Assembly: GCA_026168455.1 (NCBI GenBank)
Contig: CM047426.1
Span: forward strand, 35,213,058 to 35,277,057
Length of the DNA: 64,000 nucleotides
Source: Theocolax elegans
Lineage: Eukaryota; Arthropoda; Insecta; Hymenoptera; Cerocephalidae
Reading direction: 5' to 3'
The position numbers and the translations under genes were made by a program. Below, piece by piece: positions 1 to 10,238 of this stretch (position 1 is its first letter; the number at the start of each line of letters is the position of its first letter). Below the pieces are notes generated by a model, which saw only the letters and a list, made by a program, of their open reading frames with translations, was not told where the DNA came from and ran no database searches.

Positions 1-49
1 TAACACCAATACTTTTATATTTTTGCAATATAATTAAATTTGTTCAATT

Positions 50-54
50 GATCT
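50..54. repeat. Left 5-bp target site duplication (GATCT)
   Basis: GATCT directly precedes the TG start of the first LTR, and the same five bases directly follow the CA end of the third LTR. Four to six bases is the usual duplication length for BEL/Pao integrases. No such duplication surrounds the middle LTR. Bases 1-49 are AT-rich host DNA with no other visible feature. Confidence 0.85.
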
Positions 55-457
55 TGTTCAGTCGTTAACAATATTATCGACTTAACGAAATAATCGCACT
101 GTTAATAATATATATATATTTGATGTATAATATTATTCAATATAATTCAAATTATTTTGACCTGCTATACAAAGATCTGGAAGGGTTTGAAACGTAGAAA
201 CAAGCTAGAAACCCGTTTGAACCTCACACGTTTTGAACGCGCTGTCCGGTTAATTGTTTTATGATTTTATGGTTTTTGGGCAAACTTGTAACGATCGAGT
301 TCGAACCTCGCTTTACGACGCAAAATAAGAAAATTTCCAGAGGTTTTTCCCATTTCTTAATATTCTACTGGTCATAACGGGTTTACTTAAAAATTTCCCA
401 AATAATCAGCTGGTCAACAAGGCGTCGGTTTTCGCCTAAGCATTTTGTGAAAACTAT

Positions 458-466
458 AGTCAGTTC
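458..466 (+). promoter_or_regulatory. Candidate TATA-less initiator in the LTR
   Basis: TCAGTT at 460-465 matches the arthropod initiator TCAGTY, and no TATA box lies about 30 bp upstream. Equivalent sites occur in LTR 2 (A at 7512) and LTR 3 (A at 14564). If this is the start, U3 is about 400 bp and the AATAAA at 1113 would fall in R. An alternative start lies downstream of the TATATAAATA-type stretch near 961-972. Neither has been demonstrated. Confidence 0.35.
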
Positions 467-702
467 TCGTCCGACTCTCAAGCAGTCAATTTCGGCAGTT
501 CGAAATACTATCGAGTATATTATTCTTTCACCGCGCATAGTTAATCGGAATTACTATATTTTTCGCGTACTTATTATTTCGTCGAGTGTTGTGAATCGAC
601 GAACAAATATCGCGATTAATTATTAAAAAATTAACAGTGCGAATAATTTGTGTGTGTGTATATGTGTATGTGAATATATTTATGAGTATATATATATATA
701 CA

Positions 703-910
703 GAATTCGTCTGATTGCGCGAATTCTTTGCTCATCATACGTATGAGATCTGTTATGAAGACTAGTGGTTAGTCACCACCAACGCGATTGTATATTATTT
801 ATACACGCGCCTTAGAGATATATATACATATATATCTAGTCGATCGGGTGTTTTTATCCGATCGTTAGTGTGAGGCTCAGCCTCCTCTTGACTAGTGGTT
901 AGTCACCACC
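703..910 (+). repeat. Cluster of hairpins and a duplicated 20-mer inside the LTR
   Basis: In order: a GAATTCG/CGAATTC stem (703-709 with 720-726); a small palindrome around ATACGTAT (737-744); a 20-bp motif at 761-780 containing a GTGGT/ACCAC stem; a near-palindromic AT stem (816-837); a CGATCGG/CCGATCG stem (841-847 with 858-864); a GAGGC/GCCTC stem (872-884); and a second exact copy of the 20-bp motif at 891-910. The same cluster is present in LTR 2 (7753-7960) and LTR 3. Packaging, dimerisation, RNA stability or protein binding are all possible; nothing in the sequence decides between them. Confidence 0.7.
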
Positions 911-1112
911 ACGCGAGTGTCACGCGCATTGGTTATTGATATATATACATATATATGTATATATATATAAATATTTGACACAGATCACACCTTCACTTTA
1001 ATTGAATTGTTAATATATAAAAATTTAAATAGTTAATTATACTTTTATTTGTATTAAATTTTCGAGGGTTTTTTATGCCTTTTTGGCTTTTTCCCTCTTT
1101 TCTTTTTGAGCC

Positions 1113-1118
1113 AATAAA
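1113..1118 (+). promoter_or_regulatory. Candidate polyadenylation signal in the LTR
   Basis: AATAAA follows a T-rich stretch and lies about 170 bp before the LTR end. Copies are at 8163-8168 and 15213-15218. It is the best-placed canonical signal for ending the genomic RNA in the 3' LTR. Confidence 0.45.
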
Positions 1119-1289
1119 CATGTATTAATTTCTGCTCAAATCAGTTTATTTAATTTATTATATAACCTGCCATTTTTCCTTTGTCATTATACGTAAAAAT
1201 ATTAGAAAAAATTATAAATAATATCAATTAATATATAGAATATTAAAAACATCGGGAATTCTCCATGTTGGTGAGTTTTCGACACTACA

Positions 1290-1870
1290 TTTTTTGGTGC
1301 CTCCTGTGAGGTGTGATCTTATTTATTACGATATTGAAAAACATAGTGAAGTGAAGTGTGTGTTTAATAAAAAATAATTAAAAACTAATATAGCTCAGCT
1401 CTTTAATATTGGAGCCATATTCGAATTATCCGTCACTTTCACCTGGAGACGCTGACATCTTGGCTGCTGTCGCTGCATCGACGCATTATAACAACAAAAG
1501 ATAAGTGTTTTAGAAACAATTTGTTCTTTCTTTTTTCATTATTTTTATTTTTAACTATTTAATTCGCATATCCCATTTTTATCATACATACATATAAATT
1601 TTGAATAGTTATTTTATAATTGGTATCTTAATATTTAATGATTGTGTCGCGCTTCCGTTGCATATAATTTAAACATCGCTTTAAAACATATTAAATATAT
1701 TTAAGTGTAGTTTCGCATAGTATTTTATTTTGTTCAGTGAGTGGTTTCCTCGCGATTTTTAAAGGTGTAATTACATTTTTATCAATAAAAAATTGTTTTA
1801 ACTATTAACAACATAGTGAATTAATTTTATTGTACTTATATAATCAATAACTATATTAAATTAATTAACA
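1290..1870 (+). other. Copy 1 primer-binding site and gag leader
   Basis: Five T residues separate the LTR end from a primer-binding site starting TGG (1295-1311, TGGTGCCTCCTGTGAGG). Its complement would be a tRNA 3' end of the form ...AGGAGGCA-CCA. From memory this resembles an insect elongator tRNA-Met, but I could not check it. The rest is an AT-rich leader of about 560 nt with no convincing ORF. Base 1481 is A here and C at the matching position 8532 in copy 2. Confidence 0.75.
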
Positions 1871-3133
1871 ATGGCCCCGCGTATAGCAGTGATCACTCAA
1901 AAGCGCATTGCACTTAAAACTCAAATTACAATGTTAAATACCGCGATTTCGGAAAATAAACTCGAAAAACACGTTGCTAAAATACGTTTGAACCGCCTTA
2001 CAGAATTATTTAACGCGTACGAAGATATGCACGATGAACTCGCGATTTTAGATGGAACTAATGAGGGACTAGGTCAATTCCCTGAAATTCAAGAGAAATT
2101 TTATAATCTCGCGGGTATTATTGAGACAATGCAATGCGCGGGGACGTCTTCGGCCAACATTGCTCCCGGTGCGTCCGAAAATTCAACTTTTCTTGATAAA
2201 CAACAAACTTTAAAATTACCGATAGCGGAGCTTCCGAAATTTAATGGCGACCATAATAAATGGCTTTCATACAAAAATACGTTCTTGAACATGATTGATT
2301 CGCGTTCTGACATAGATAACCTGATTAAATTTTTGTATTTGAAAAATACGTTACACGGACCAGTTTTGAATAAACTTGCACATTTCGATGCAAGTGCGGA
2401 CAATTACAAAAACGCTTGGAAACTACTCACTGATACTTATGAGAAAAAACGTATTCTCATCGAAAAACATTATGACGCTATTTTAGACATTTCTGCGCTT
2501 ACTACAGCAACCACGTTAGATCTTTCGAATTTAATAGATGAAGCACGGCAGCATATGAGTATGTTAGAATCGTTACAAGTTGTACTTGATGAAGGATTTA
2601 TAATTCGTGTATTAGAGAAAAAACTCCCGAACGACGTTCGTCAAAAATGGCAGGATTCGCTTAGTTTAGATCTCGTTCCCAAATTTGAACAATTTTATAA
2701 TTTTATTAGTGAGGCTTCATTTAGACTTTCGACATCAACTCAAGATATTAAGCGCGAATCAAAAATCACTCGCGGAAAACGACGCGTGGAGCTAGAGTTG
2801 CACTCGTCTAAGACGTGGAAAAATGAGTCGGGCGCCCGCGCATTCGTTGTTAGTCGACTTAACCCTTGCGCTCACTGCAAAAACGATCACACTTTGTACA
2901 AATGCCCAAAATTTGAGAAATTATCGGTACAACAAAGGTGGGACGTAGTAAAAACAAATCATCTTTGTAGAAATTGTCTCCGTAGTCATTCCGGTATATG
3001 TAAATTTGCACGTTGCAAACGTTGTAATCGTTTTCATAACGTAATGTTACATTTAAATTCAAAGCCCGAAATAACGCGTAATACATCCGAAAACAATACT
3101 CTAAAAAATACCAATAAAAAATCTATAGATTGA
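1871..3133 (+). CDS. gag: Gag polyprotein, BEL/Pao retrotransposon, copy 1
   Basis: This 420-residue capsid/nucleocapsid precursor should assemble retrotransposon particles in the cytoplasm and bind genomic RNA. The N-terminal 70 residues are charged and helix-like. Residues of about 110-230 fit the DUF1759 region typical of BEL/Pao Gag (LPKFNGD...KWLSY...F). Cys/His knuckles follow: C333, C336, H340, C345, then a second Cys/His cluster with C366, C369, H373, C377, C382, C385, H389 and H394. The ATG lies in AACAATGGC, a good insect initiation context, after a leader of about 580 nt. The protein is identical to that of copy 2. The frame ends at UGA 3131-3133 and continues open into pol, in the same frame. 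Confidence 0.93.
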   Translation: MAPRIAVITQKRIALKTQITMLNTAISENKLEKHVAKIRLNRLTELFNAYEDMHDELAILDGTNEGLGQFPEIQEKFYNLAGIIETMQCAGTSSANIAPGASENSTFLDKQQTLKLPIAELPKFNGDHNKWLSYKNTFLNMIDSRSDIDNLIKFLYLKNTLHGPVLNKLAHFDASADNYKNAWKLLTDTYEKKRILIEKHYDAILDISALTTATTLDLSNLIDEARQHMSMLESLQVVLDEGFIIRVLEKKLPNDVRQKWQDSLSLDLVPKFEQFYNFISEASFRLSTSTQDIKRESKITRGKRRVELELHSSKTWKNESGARAFVVSRLNPCAHCKNDHTLYKCPKFEKLSVQQRWDVVKTNHLCRNCLRSHSGICKFARCKRCNRFHNVMLHLNSKPEITRNTSENNTLKNTNKKSID

Positions 3134-3137
3134 CTAG
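3131..3137 (+). promoter_or_regulatory. Leaky stop context UGA-CUAG between gag and pol, copy 1
   Basis: The gag stop reads TGACTAG. UGA followed by CUAG is the established high-readthrough context in metazoan genes and some RNA viruses. Gag and pol are in the same frame, with 18 sense codons and no stop between this UGA and the first pol ATG at 3188. A small TTAAC/GTTAA hairpin lies at 3150-3162; no strong pseudoknot is obvious by eye. Readthrough would make a minor Gag-Pol product beside abundant Gag. Confidence 0.7.
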
Positions 3138-3187
3138 CCGTTGATACATTTAACACCGTTAACCGAACACCTCGATCACAATTAATA

Positions 3188-6100
3188 ATGAGCGCAATTG
3201 TACGTATTCGAGATGCCGACGGTAAACTTATAGAAGCTAGAGCACTACTTGATACGTGTTCAACTGCACACTTTGTTACCGAGAGTTTTGCGCGAAAATT
3301 AAGGTTACCATTGCAATCCTGCTCTATACCTATCGGTGCAATAAACGAAATGCATACTATTTCTAAAAGCTGTATTAATATTTGTTTTTACTCACGAACT
3401 AGTAAATTTCATAAGACTTTAACTTTTTTAACTATTCCTAGTATCACGGATTATATACCTAATGAACCTTTTCCGCGCGAATTAGTTAAAATACCAACAA
3501 ATTTACAATTAGCTGATCCACAATTTCACGTCCCGCGGCCGGTAGACATTTTAATTGGTTCAGGTGCTACATTATCTTTACTTTCAGTAGGTCAAATCAA
3601 TTTATCAGAAAATAATTGTGATCTATATTTACAAAAAACACAGCTCGGATGGGTAATTGTCGGGGGAACTGATGGTAACCAAGAAAAGGGCGTAGTTTCG
3701 TGCAATTTAACCGAATTGACCAAACAAATCACAAAATTTTGGATAATCGAAGACGCGACAAATGAATCATCTAAATTGACGGAAGCAATATCATGCGAGA
3801 CTCATTACACGGAGAATACGACGCGCAATGAAAACGGTCGATATATCGTGCGTTTACCTTTTCGTTATGGTCCACCCGACTTTGGCGACTCTAGATCTCA
3901 AGCGCTTCGTCGTTTTCGAACTTTAGAAAGAAAATTAAATTCTAACCCTAAATTGAAGATTGAATATAGTAAAGTGATGCAAGAATATATAGATCTAGGT
4001 CACATGGCTTTAATTTGTCAAAATGAAACGGAAGGTTACTATTTGCCTCACCACGCGGTCGTAAAGGAATCTAGTAATACCACGAAGGTTCGTGTGGTAT
4101 TTGATGCCTCGGCAAAATCAAACAAAGGTTTTTCTCTCAATAATACTCTTATGGTTGGTCCCACTATTCAGGACAAGCTTTTCGAACATCTATTGAGATT
4201 TCGTACTCACGTTTACGTTCTAACAGCTGATATTGCAAAAATGTATAGACAGATTCTTATACATCCAGATGATCGTAAATATCAGCGAATTTTTTGGTAT
4301 AATGAAAATGAACTTGCCGTATACGAGTTAAATACAGTAACTTTCGGAGTTTCTTCTGCTCCCTACCTTGCTATTAGAACGGTGCAACAACTCGCAGATG
4401 ACGAAAGTTCAGAATTTCCGCGCGCTTGCTTGATTTTAAAACGCGATCTATATGTCGATGATTTGTTAACGGGTGCCGATTCTCTCAAAGAAATCTTAAA
4501 AATCCGGGACGAAATAATAGAACTATTAAAACGCGGCGGGTTTGATATTCGTCAATGGGCATCTAATCATCACCACGGTCTCGATAATATTGAACAAAAA
4601 ATTTTTGATTTAGATCACGCAGTTCAGAAAGATACTATTTTAAAAACTCTCGGCGTTGTCTGGAATTCTCAACATGATGATTTTTCATACACTGTTAATT
4701 CATTAGACTTAACAACTAAAGTAACAAAACGTAAAATATTATCAGAAATAGCTAAAATCTTCGATCCATTAGGTTTGCTCGGACCCGTCGTTTTAACCGC
4801 AAAAATTATAATGCAAGATTGCTGGAAGGAAAATATTAACTGGGATGAATCGGTACCACAAAAATTACATTCAAAATGGGTTGCATTTGCAAGTCAACTA
4901 AATCTCTTGAAAAACGTGTCTATACCTCGTTATTTGTCACTAAAAAATTCAAATAATATCGAAATACATGGTTTTTGTGACGCGAGTCAAGTCGGTTTCG
5001 GCGCATGTTTATACGTACGATCAAGCGAATCTAACGGTTCTACTTTAATTCAACTTTCATGCGCAAAATCTCGAGTTGCACCTCTAAAACCGATGACAAT
5101 TCCTCGAATGGAACTATGTGGTGCGCTAACATTGGTTCGACTTTTTAAGGAAGCTCGTTCAGCCTTTCACTGGCCTATCCATCGAATCATATTCTGGTCA
5201 GATTCGACTATTGTTCTTCAATGGCTAAAAAAATCACCTCAAGTTTTAAAGGTATTTGAAGCAAATCGGGTATCTGAAATACAAACTCTCGGTGATCGGG
5301 TCGAATGGCGACATGTACGAACTAGCGACAATCCCGCTGATTATTTGTCACGAGGACAATCACCCGCAGATTTTTGAAAAATCCGACTTGGTTTATAGGT
5401 CCAACTTGGTTAAAACAGCCTGAAAATACTTGGCCCATAAGTGTAGAGTCTGTTCTCTCGGAATTGCCGGGTTTGCGAAAAAAATGTGTGTTTACTTTTA
5501 AAACCGGTCCCGTGTGATATATTCCAGCGTTTTTCTTCATATTCAACCTTAATTAATACTATCGCATTTTGTCTACGATTACGTCGATCAAATACTTATA
5601 AAACTAAAAATATTAATATACAAGAGAAACTCGAAACTGAAAGAAAAATTCTAAAAATAATTCAGCGGGAACAATATTATGAAGAAATCGAACGAATTTC
5701 AAAAAACGGAAACGGAAAAGACGCCAGACTCACATCTTTTAATCCTTTTCTTGATGAATACGGATTGCTTCGTGTCGGCGGTAGATTACATAACGCAACA
5801 ATATCCGATAATCAAAAATATCCAATACTTTTGCCATCATATCACTATGTAACTGACCTCATAATTACCGAAATTCATCGCAATAGTTATCACGCCGGGA
5901 TTCAAAGTACTTTATGCACGATTCGACACCGTTTTTGGTTGCTTAACGGAAAAAATCAAGTTAGAAAAATAATACGCCGTTGCATAACTTGTATTCGACA
6001 TAGGCCCACCCCATTACAAAGCAAAATGGGAGATTTACCGAAATCGCGAGTTGAAGAAACGGCCGCCTTTGTACATACTGGTATAGATTTTTTCGGTCCA

Positions 6101-6984
6101 CTTTTTATTAAGGAAAAGAAACATCGTAATCGAAATAGAATTAAGGCTTACGGTTGTGTTTTTATTTGTATGGCTACAAAGGCAGTACACATAGAAATCG
6201 TTAGTGACTTAACAACAGAAGGATTTTTAGGGGCGTTTAGAAGATTTATCGGTCGCCGAGCGATTCCGACACACGTATATTCAGATAACGGGACTAATTT
6301 CATCGGAGCAAACAATCAGCTTCGCGAATTATATTCATTATTTCATTCAGAGCAATTTCGAGAGAATGTAGACAATTACGCGATACGTAAGAATATTTCT
6401 TGGCATTTAATCCTCCTTTATCTCCCCATTTCGGCGGTATTTGGGAAGCAGCTGTCAAGTCATTTAAACATCATTTTAGACGTGTCATAGGCAATCAGCT
6501 TCTTACTTTCGAAGAAATTAATACCTTAGCTATTGAAATCGAAGCTATTTTAAATTCAAGGCCTTTATGTTCAATTTCTAGCGATCCAAATGATCCGCTC
6601 GCGCTAACTCCCGCGCACCTTTTAGTTGGACGCCCACTTACTATGCTGCCCGAAGATAATTATCTTTCTGTTCCAGAAAATCGACTTTCTGTGTGGCGAT
6701 TCATCACTAAAGTTCGTCAAGATTTTTGGAAAAGATGGCATTTGGAATATCTTGGCGAACTCCAAAAACGTCAAAAATGGTTAGACAACAAGGGTGAAAT
6801 TAAAAAAGGCTCGATTGTCATTATCATTGATAAAAATCAACCGTGTATGCGATGGCAGCTAGGACTGGTCTCAGATGTTCATCCAGGAAGTGACGGAATA
6901 ATCAGAGTTGCTACTATCAAAACAGCTCAAGGCGTTTTCAAAAGAAATATAACTCAGTTGTGTTTATTACCCGATGTAGCATAA
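3188..6984 (+). pseudogene. pol: Pol polyprotein, BEL/Pao, copy 1, broken by three one-base changes
   Basis: The first 729 codons (3188-5377) are intact and identical to copy 2: retropepsin (DTC at residues 22-24), reverse transcriptase (D348, YVDD at 422-425) and RNase H (D598, E642, D672, D714). The T run at 5371-5375 is one base shorter than in copy 2, which makes a stop at 5375-5377. The A run at 5478-5484 is one base longer, which returns to frame and opens about 5486-6490 (H2C2 finger and the first two integrase aspartates). The T run at 6406-6408 is one base shorter, which again shifts frame, so the catalytic glutamate region and the DUF5641-like tail lie in a separate frame up to 6984. 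Integrase should not be made as one protein. All three changes lie in homopolymers, so either real decay or residual assembly error is possible. Confidence 0.9.
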
Positions 6985-7104
6985 GTCATATAATTGCAAT
7001 GTACACAATGATCTATAATAATTATGCTATTTATACATGCGTACACATTTACACTTATGGATACACACACATCTTTGCTCGCTTCCCTCGCAACGGGGGG
7101 AGTA
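6985..7104 (+). other. Copy 1 3' untranslated stretch with polypurine tract
   Basis: This short non-coding stretch runs between the end of pol and LTR 2. It ends in a G-rich polypurine tract (GGGGGGAG at 7095-7102), followed by TA and then the TG start of LTR 2. Such a tract primes plus-strand DNA synthesis. Confidence 0.8.
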
Positions 7105-8340
7105 TGTTCAGTCGTTAACAATATTATCGACTTAACGAAATAATCGCACTGTTAATAATATATATATATTTGATGTATAATATTATTCAATATAATTCAA
7201 ATTATTTTGACCTGCTATACAAAGATCTGGAAGGGTTTGAAACGTAGAAACAAGCTAGAAACCCGTTTGAACCTCACACGTTTTGAACGCGCTGTCCGGT
7301 TAATTGTTTTATGATTTTATGGTTTTTGGGCAAACTTGTAACGATCGAGTTCGAACCTCGCTTTACGACGCAAAATAAGAAAATTTCCAGAGGTTTTTCC
7401 CATTTCTTAATATTCTACTGGTCATAACGGGTTTACTTAAAAATTTCCCAAATAATCAGCTGGTCAACAAGGCGTCGGTTTTCGCCTAAGCATTTTGTGA
7501 AAACTATAGTCAGTTCTCGTCCGACTCTCAAGCAGTCAATTTCGGCAGTTCGAAATACTATCGAGTATATTATTCTTTCACCGCGCATAGTTAATCGGAA
7601 TTACTATATTTTTCGCGTACTTATTATTTCGTCGAGTGTTGTGAATCGACGAACAAATATCGCGATTAATTATTAAAAAATTAACAGTGCGAATAATTTG
7701 TGTGTGTGTATATGTGTATGTGAATATATTTATGAGTATATATATATATACAGAATTCGTCTGATTGCGCGAATTCTTTGCTCATCATACGTATGAGATC
7801 TGTTATGAAGACTAGTGGTTAGTCACCACCAACGCGATTGTATATTATTTATACACGCGCCTTAGAGATATATATACATATATATCTAGTCGATCGGGTG
7901 TTTTTATCCGATCGTTAGTGTGAGGCTCAGCCTCCTCTTGACTAGTGGTTAGTCACCACCACGCGAGTGTCACGCGCATTGGTTATTGATATATATACAT
8001 ATATATGTATATATATATAAATATTTGACACAGATCACACCTTCACTTTAATTGAATTGTTAATATATAAAAATTTAAATAGTTAATTATACTTTTATTT
8101 GTATTAAATTTTCGAGGGTTTTTTATGCCTTTTTGGCTTTTTCCCTCTTTTCTTTTTGAGCCAATAAACATGTATTAATTTCTGCTCAAATCAGTCTATT
8201 TAATTTATTATATAACCTGCCATTTTTTCCTTTGTCATTATACGTAAAAATATTAGAAAAAATTATAAATAATATCAATTAATATATAGAATATTAAAAA
8301 CATCGGGAATTCTCCATGTTGGTGAGTTTTCGACACTACA
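7105..8340 (+). repeat. LTR 2 (shared middle LTR, 1236 bp)
   Basis: It has the same TG...CA ends as LTR 1. It serves as the 3' LTR of copy 1 and the 5' LTR of copy 2. No target duplication surrounds it: the left neighbour is the polypurine tract and the right neighbour is the primer-binding site. It shares the longer TA run near 8010 with LTR 1, and it shares C at 8196 and the 6-T run at 8223-8228 with LTR 3. It has no private change. Confidence 0.95.
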
Positions 8341-8921
8341 TTTTTTGGTGCCTCCTGTGAGGTGTGATCTTATTTATTACGATATTGAAAAACATAGTGA
8401 AGTGAAGTGTGTGTTTAATAAAAAATAATTAAAAACTAATATAGCTCAGCTCTTTAATATTGGAGCCATATTCGAATTATCCGTCACTTTCACCTGGAGA
8501 CGCTGACATCTTGGCTGCTGTCGCTGCATCGCCGCATTATAACAACAAAAGATAAGTGTTTTAGAAACAATTTGTTCTTTCTTTTTTCATTATTTTTATT
8601 TTTAACTATTTAATTCGCATATCCCATTTTTATCATACATACATATAAATTTTGAATAGTTATTTTATAATTGGTATCTTAATATTTAATGATTGTGTCG
8701 CGCTTCCGTTGCATATAATTTAAACATCGCTTTAAAACATATTAAATATATTTAAGTGTAGTTTCGCATAGTATTTTATTTTGTTCAGTGAGTGGTTTCC
8801 TCGCGATTTTTAAAGGTGTAATTACATTTTTATCAATAAAAAATTGTTTTAACTATTAACAACATAGTGAATTAATTTTATTGTACTTATATAATCAATA
8901 ACTATATTAAATTAATTAACA
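8341..8921 (+). other. Copy 2 primer-binding site and gag leader
   Basis: The layout is the same as in copy 1: T-rich spacer, primer-binding site at 8346-8362 starting TGG, then an AT-rich leader without a supported ORF. The only difference seen from copy 1 is C at 8532. Confidence 0.75.
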
Positions 8922-10184
8922 ATGGCCCCGCGTATAGCAGTGATCACTCAAAAGCGCATTGCACTTAAAACTCAAATTACAATGTTAAATACCGCGATTT
9001 CGGAAAATAAACTCGAAAAACACGTTGCTAAAATACGTTTGAACCGCCTTACAGAATTATTTAACGCGTACGAAGATATGCACGATGAACTCGCGATTTT
9101 AGATGGAACTAATGAGGGACTAGGTCAATTCCCTGAAATTCAAGAGAAATTTTATAATCTCGCGGGTATTATTGAGACAATGCAATGCGCGGGGACGTCT
9201 TCGGCCAACATTGCTCCCGGTGCGTCCGAAAATTCAACTTTTCTTGATAAACAACAAACTTTAAAATTACCGATAGCGGAGCTTCCGAAATTTAATGGCG
9301 ACCATAATAAATGGCTTTCATACAAAAATACGTTCTTGAACATGATTGATTCGCGTTCTGACATAGATAACCTGATTAAATTTTTGTATTTGAAAAATAC
9401 GTTACACGGACCAGTTTTGAATAAACTTGCACATTTCGATGCAAGTGCGGACAATTACAAAAACGCTTGGAAACTACTCACTGATACTTATGAGAAAAAA
9501 CGTATTCTCATCGAAAAACATTATGACGCTATTTTAGACATTTCTGCGCTTACTACAGCAACCACGTTAGATCTTTCGAATTTAATAGATGAAGCACGGC
9601 AGCATATGAGTATGTTAGAATCGTTACAAGTTGTACTTGATGAAGGATTTATAATTCGTGTATTAGAGAAAAAACTCCCGAACGACGTTCGTCAAAAATG
9701 GCAGGATTCGCTTAGTTTAGATCTCGTTCCCAAATTTGAACAATTTTATAATTTTATTAGTGAGGCTTCATTTAGACTTTCGACATCAACTCAAGATATT
9801 AAGCGCGAATCAAAAATCACTCGCGGAAAACGACGCGTGGAGCTAGAGTTGCACTCGTCTAAGACGTGGAAAAATGAGTCGGGCGCCCGCGCATTCGTTG
9901 TTAGTCGACTTAACCCTTGCGCTCACTGCAAAAACGATCACACTTTGTACAAATGCCCAAAATTTGAGAAATTATCGGTACAACAAAGGTGGGACGTAGT
10001 AAAAACAAATCATCTTTGTAGAAATTGTCTCCGTAGTCATTCCGGTATATGTAAATTTGCACGTTGCAAACGTTGTAATCGTTTTCATAACGTAATGTTA
10101 CATTTAAATTCAAAGCCCGAAATAACGCGTAATACATCCGAAAACAATACTCTAAAAAATACCAATAAAAAATCTATAGATTGA
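8922..10184 (+). CDS. gag: Gag polyprotein, BEL/Pao retrotransposon, copy 2
   Basis: The 420 residues are identical to copy 1: charged helical N-terminus, DUF1759-like middle, and Cys/His knuckles from residue 333 to 394. It should form the particle core and package the RNA. The start is in a good insect context (AACAATGGC). Complete identity across 1263 bp, beside an intact pol, points to a recent duplication. The frame ends with UGA at 10182-10184 and pol continues in the same frame. Confidence 0.94.
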   Translation: MAPRIAVITQKRIALKTQITMLNTAISENKLEKHVAKIRLNRLTELFNAYEDMHDELAILDGTNEGLGQFPEIQEKFYNLAGIIETMQCAGTSSANIAPGASENSTFLDKQQTLKLPIAELPKFNGDHNKWLSYKNTFLNMIDSRSDIDNLIKFLYLKNTLHGPVLNKLAHFDASADNYKNAWKLLTDTYEKKRILIEKHYDAILDISALTTATTLDLSNLIDEARQHMSMLESLQVVLDEGFIIRVLEKKLPNDVRQKWQDSLSLDLVPKFEQFYNFISEASFRLSTSTQDIKRESKITRGKRRVELELHSSKTWKNESGARAFVVSRLNPCAHCKNDHTLYKCPKFEKLSVQQRWDVVKTNHLCRNCLRSHSGICKFARCKRCNRFHNVMLHLNSKPEITRNTSENNTLKNTNKKSID

Positions 10185-10188
10185 CTAG
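10182..10188 (+). promoter_or_regulatory. Leaky stop context UGA-CUAG between gag and pol, copy 2
   Basis: TGACTAG is present as in copy 1, followed by 18 open codons in frame to the ATG at 10239. Here the downstream pol is intact, so readthrough would give a full Gag-Pol polyprotein of about 1700 residues. The first retropepsin strand begins right at the supposed pol ATG, which fits an internal methionine better than a true start. Confidence 0.72.
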
Positions 10189-10238
10189 CCGTTGATACAT
10201 TTAACACCGTTAACCGAACACCTCGATCACAATTAATA

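Larger units (their letters stand above)
55..1289 (+). repeat. LTR 1 (5' outer LTR, 1235 bp)
   Basis: It begins TGTTCAG and ends ACTACA, so it has the TG...CA ends of an LTR. It matches LTR 2 except for 1146 (T here, C in LTRs 2 and 3) and a T run at 1173-1177 (5 T here, 6 T in LTRs 2 and 3). Inside are a cluster of hairpins (703-910), TA-rich microsatellite-like stretches (about 690-700, 818-836, 938-970), a possible initiator near 462 and an AATAAA at 1113-1118. It should act as promoter for copy 1 and, by read-through, possibly for both copies. Confidence 0.95.

Noticed and set aside
295..325. tRNA-like box B (GAGTTCGAACCTCG) in the LTR
   Set aside because: Only a short T-arm-like stem is present. 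No anticodon arm, acceptor stem or box A at the right spacing was seen.
2101..2403. Minus-strand ORF inside gag (also at 9152-9454)
   Set aside because: It is a shadow of gag in the opposite strand. It appears in both copies only because the DNA is duplicated.
7105..8340. Second element nested inside the first
   Set aside because: There is no target duplication around the middle LTR, and both sides are the regular internal boundaries of the element.
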